Positions 7,132 through 9,315 of a stretch of 9,315 nt of DNA are shown here, piece after piece. This DNA is from Methanomassiliicoccales archaeon (GTDB lineage Archaea; Thermoplasmatota; Thermoplasmata; Methanomassiliicoccales; JACIVX01), in contig JAJRAH010000054.1 of NCBI GenBank assembly GCA_028679985.1, positions 1-9,315 of the forward strand. Direction: 5' to 3'. The position numbers and the translations under genes are program-made. A model generated the notes under the pieces. That model was given only the letters and a program-made list of their open reading frames with translations. It was not told the origin of the DNA and did no database searches. Numbering within the stretch: position 1 is the first letter of the stretch; each line of letters starts with the position of its first letter.

Positions 7132-7593
7132 TTACACGTAGTGACGGTATATGCTGTATATCTCTGTTATCTGGCTTATCTCGTAGCTTTCGAAATCACG
7201 GCAACTGATAACCATCTCTCTCATGAGCCTTTCCGCTTCTTTCGGGTTCTCAGCATGTATCAGAAGGATGAGGCCGAAAGAGCCGATTGCAGAGAAAACC
7301 TGAATCGTCGCCGGATGATTCTTCAACTCCTGGATTACTTGCTCGTGCCTTTCAGCAGAGATTCCCGTGTTGAATTTCAAGATTGCAGAGTAGATGAGGT
7401 CGCCCAGCCTGTCGTAGTAGATCAAGTTGGCTTTCTGAAGAACCCTCATTTCCCGTAGCCGCTCGATTCTGTACCCCACGGATCGGCTGGTCATGCCCAT
7501 CTTCTCCGCGATCTTCTCGTACGTCCACTCCGGGTTGTTCGCCAACATGATCAATAGCTCTTTGTCCTTCGCGTCCAGCTTCTCCCTGCTCAT
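7132..7593 (-). CDS. AsnC/Lrp-family transcriptional regulator
   Basis: This 153-residue DNA-binding protein has an N-terminal winged helix-turn-helix (about residues 5-58; L-D-A-K-D-K-E-L-L, then W-T-Y-E-K-I-A-E-K-M-G-M-T-S-R-S-V-G-Y-R-I as helix-turn-helix). A C-terminal RAM ligand-binding/oligomerisation domain follows (about 68-150, with V-F-S-A-I-G-S-F-G-L-I-L-L-I). The length is typical. The start was set at the ATG at 7593 because it has a GAGGGTGA ribosome binding site, family homology begins there, and the TATA box places the mRNA 5' end near 7629, downstream of the alternative ATG at 7635. The open frame extends to 7971, but that part runs through the activase gene in another frame and is not protein-like. 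It heads the unit with the complete activase, so it probably controls that gene and itself in response to a small molecule such as an amino acid or amine (inference). Confidence 0.88.
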   Translation of the reverse strand: MSREKLDAKDKELLIMLANNPEWTYEKIAEKMGMTSRSVGYRIERLREMRVLQKANLIYYDRLGDLIYSAILKFNTGISAERHEQVIQELKNHPATIQVFSAIGSFGLILLIHAENPKEAERLMREMVISCRDFESYEISQITEIYSIYRHYV

Positions 7594-7597
7594 TATT

Positions 7598-7605
7598 TCA
7601 CCCTC
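7598..7605 (-). promoter_or_regulatory. Ribosome binding site of the Lrp-type regulator
   Basis: On the - strand this reads GAGGGTGA, seven of eight bases matching GAGGTGA-type archaeal sites with one inserted G, four bases before the ATG at 7593. It decides the start against the upstream ATG at 7635. Confidence 0.6.
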
Positions 7606-7616
7606 TTCATAAAGGC

Positions 7617-7629
7617 CTCGGATGCCGAG
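7617..7629. promoter_or_regulatory. Candidate operator: 13-bp perfect inverted repeat
   Basis: CTCGG-ATG-CCGAG is a perfect 5-3-5 inverted repeat. It lies about 25 bp downstream of the TATA box, on the predicted transcription start of the regulator. Archaeal Lrp-family proteins often bind imperfect palindromes of about 13-15 bp and repress their own genes by blocking polymerase or TBP/TFB. The position and size fit autoregulation. The short GC-rich arms mean chance cannot be ruled out. Confidence 0.4.
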
Positions 7630-7650
7630 CTTCATAATCCATGATGGCGA

Positions 7651-7658
7651 ATATAAGA
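7651..7658 (-). promoter_or_regulatory. TATA box of the regulator-activase unit
   Basis: On the - strand this reads TCTTATAT, an archaeal TATA-like box about 60 bp upstream of the regulator's ATG. The expected transcription start is near 7629. It lies in the 190-bp gap after the upstream activase and suggests that the regulator begins a new transcript. Confidence 0.5.
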
Positions 7659-7783
7659 TTGTTGCCGGCGAGCTACTCCCAGCAATTCTCGCTAAAATGC
7701 TCAGGCGTTTGAATCCAGGAGAGAATCGCTGGAGGTCCGGGTCGATTTCCCACATTCTGGGATTTCGCGGGCATCGAGCGCTC

Positions 7784-9315
7784 TCAGATCGATTCCTTGA
7801 TCTTGTTGATATCCACGGTCCTCGACATAACATCCGGAAACAGTGATTGGTCTCGATGGGGTATGTACAGAGCCTGGAAGAACCTCTCCTGGAACTCAGG
7901 TCTTGCGGCCAGTTCCACGAACTTGATCTCCCTTGCCAGCTTCCTAGCTTCCTCTCGGGCGGTTTCGTCAAGAAGAGCGATCTTTGCGCCGGAGCCAGCA
8001 GCGTTTCCGATCTGTTTCACTCTCGACAACGGTACCTCGGGAAAGATCCCTAGGCCGATCGCGCTTTTCGGGGAAATGTAGTTGCCGAACGCCCCTGCAA
8101 GGAGTATCGATTCAAGATCGTCCTGCGTCACTCCTCGGTCTTCCATGAGGATTGTCGCACCGGCATACATCGCGGCCTTGGCGCACTGCACCTCGCTCAC
8201 GTCTTTCTGCGTGACGGAGACTGCCTCACCTGTAGCAGACTCCTCCTCTGTCGCGATGATGAATTGCAGGTCTCCATGCGGAGCCTTGATTCTGGTGGAT
8301 TTCAGATCAGTTCTTATCTTACCGTTTGGACCAATCACCCCGGCCCTGAACATCTCGGATACAGCGTCGACGACAGCCGAACCGCACAGCCCCCTCGGTT
8401 TTCCATTGTTTATCGTCGAGTAAGAGACCTCGAGGTCGGCGGAGATCGCCAGATGATCTATCGCCCCAGTAGTCGCCCTCATCCCGAATCGAATGTTCGC
8501 CCCTTCGAGGGCTGGTCCTGCGGCGCATGAGGTACTCGCGATGCCGGCCGAGTTGCCCACTGATATCTCACCATTCGTCCCAATATCGATTGCCATTTTG
8601 TGGTCAGCGCTCTCCCAAAGTCTGCATGCCAGGAGGACACCTATGTGGTCGGCGCCGACAAAACCTGCGACGTTAGGAAGGGAATAGACATAAGCCTCCG
8701 GCGCTGCGTCAATCCCGAGCTCTCTGCTCTTCACCTCGATGGAGTCCGCAACGACAGGAATGAACGGCGAGCGACCCAGGTTCGCGGTATCAAGACCGAA
8801 GAACAGATGATGCATTGCCGTGTTACCGACGACAACGACCTCAAATATCTTCTCGCGGGGCACGCCTGCCTTGGCACAACAATCTCCAATGAGTTCGTCG
8901 ATGCAGGAAGTTATCTGCTTCTGCAGAGCCTCTGCCCCTTCGCTGTTCTTCATCGCGTACGTGATCCTCGATATTACGTCGTCGCCATGCGCTATTTGAG
9001 GGTTCATTCTCGACTGGACGGATGCACATCTTCCGCTGCGCAGATCGAGGAGATACGCGACGTCCGTCGTTGTTCCGATGTCAACCGCCACGCCGAAGAT
9101 TTCGTCATCGCCAATTGGAGCAATGTCAAGGATCTCGTCCCCCCTCATAACGAGTCTGATCTCCGAGGTCGATCTCAGGAGTCTGGGTAGTTTCCTCAGC
9201 GTGCGAAGGGAAGTATCGAAGTTCGCTATTGCGTTTTCAGCCAACACCCCGCGCAACCGTTCGTAGTCCCCGACCTGATAGGAAAGCGACGGCGATGGGA
9301 TGCTCAGTGCGATGC
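7784..9315 (-). CDS. RACo-like reductive activase of corrinoid proteins, paralogue (N-terminus beyond window)
   Basis: The frame stays open to the right edge, so the gene is cut at its 5' end. About 510 residues are visible. The visible part begins in the linker, where I-P-S-P-S-L-S-Y-Q-V-G-D-Y-E-R-L aligns with the complete activase at its residue ~123; the ferredoxin domain would lie upstream. The TTG at 9256 is an internal leucine codon, not a start. The ASKHA domain keeps A-V-D-I-G-T-T-T, G-N-T-A-M-H-H, N-V-A-G-F-V-G-A-D-H, I-D-I-G-T-N-G-E-I-S and L-A-G-A-F-G-N-Y. In a 43-residue block around phosphate-2, 30 residues match the other copy, so the two are clear but diverged paralogues. One difference is G-L-C-G-S-A instead of G-L-C-G-S-G. 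The C-terminus is about ten residues longer. It probably serves a different corrinoid protein or electron donor. Confidence 0.88.
   Translation of the reverse strand, partial: IALSIPSPSLSYQVGDYERLRGVLAENAIANFDTSLRTLRKLPRLLRSTSEIRLVMRGDEILDIAPIGDDEIFGVAVDIGTTTDVAYLLDLRSGRCASVQSRMNPQIAHGDDVISRITYAMKNSEGAEALQKQITSCIDELIGDCCAKAGVPREKIFEVVVVGNTAMHHLFFGLDTANLGRSPFIPVVADSIEVKSRELGIDAAPEAYVYSLPNVAGFVGADHIGVLLACRLWESADHKMAIDIGTNGEISVGNSAGIASTSCAAGPALEGANIRFGMRATTGAIDHLAISADLEVSYSTINNGKPRGLCGSAVVDAVSEMFRAGVIGPNGKIRTDLKSTRIKAPHGDLQFIIATEEESATGEAVSVTQKDVSEVQCAKAAMYAGATILMEDRGVTQDDLESILLAGAFGNYISPKSAIGLGIFPEVPLSRVKQIGNAAGSGAKIALLDETAREEARKLAREIKFVELAARPEFQERFFQALYIPHRDQSLFPDVMSRTVDINKIKESI

Larger units (their letters stand above)
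7594..7783. other. 190-bp intergenic region with regulator promoter
   Basis: This is the longest non-coding stretch in the window. It holds the TATA box, candidate operator and ribosome binding site listed separately. Near the upstream gene's stop it also has a short 5-5-5 inverted repeat (7748-7762). No convincing T-rich terminator follows the upstream activase, so read-through into the regulator is possible. Confidence 0.6.

Noticed and set aside
7594..7971. An N-terminal extension of the Lrp-type regulator (open frame from 7971, 279 codons in all)
   Set aside because: The extra part overlaps the 3' end of the activase in another frame, has no domain-like character, and lies upstream of the TATA box, ribosome binding site and family-typical N-terminus.
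9254..9256. TTG as the start codon of the right-hand activase
   Set aside because: The frame continues to the window edge, and the upstream codons align with the linker of the complete paralogue, so this is an internal leucine.
5262..9315. Reading the two activases as a recent tandem duplication or an assembly artefact
   Set aside because: Numerous amino acid differences are spread along the length, with different C-termini and different flanking sequence, so they are long-diverged genes.

Overview
The window looks like a piece of an uncultivated archaeal genome. This rests on TATA/BRE-like promoter elements about 45-60 bp upstream of start codons, G-rich Shine-Dalgarno sequences, T-rich tracts after genes instead of hairpin terminators, and the gene mix: a tungsten aldehyde:ferredoxin oxidoreductase, an archaeal-type class III aminotransferase and an AsnC/Lrp regulator. 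Thermoplasmatota or Bathyarchaeia-like lineages are reasonable guesses, but the sequence alone does not decide this. Coding density is high, and I see no RNA gene, CRISPR array or mobile element.

Layout. The left third reads on the + strand. It holds the last ~40 codons of a uroporphyrinogen-decarboxylase-fold (MtaA/MtbA-like) corrinoid methyltransferase (1-122), a YtcJ-type metal-dependent amidohydrolase 15 nt downstream (138-1766), a T-rich terminator, and a class III (GABA/ornithine-type) aminotransferase with its own promoter (1910-3253). The right two thirds read on the - strand and converge on that block at ~3254-3347. In transcription order they are a RACo-like corrinoid-protein reductive activase whose 5' end lies beyond the window (7784-9315), an AsnC/Lrp regulator with its own TATA box and a candidate operator (7132-7593), a complete second RACo-like activase 16 nt downstream (5262-7115), and an aldehyde ferredoxin oxidoreductase (3348-5150).

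How the parts fit. RACo-type proteins use a [2Fe-2S] domain and ATP to return an inactive Co(II) corrinoid protein to the Co(I) state needed for methyl transfer. A URO-D-fold methyltransferase that keeps the C-terminal zinc-ligand cysteine moves the methyl group from the corrinoid to an acceptor thiol. These point to a corrinoid-dependent demethylation locus whose substrate-specific methyltransferase and corrinoid protein lie outside the window. The aminotransferase and AOR could process the demethylated carbon skeleton (amine to aldehyde to acid), and AOR makes reduced ferredoxin that could feed the activases. That link is inference. The most notable points are the two diverged activase paralogues flanking an Lrp-type regulator, and a 13-bp perfect inverted repeat at that regulator's predicted transcription start.
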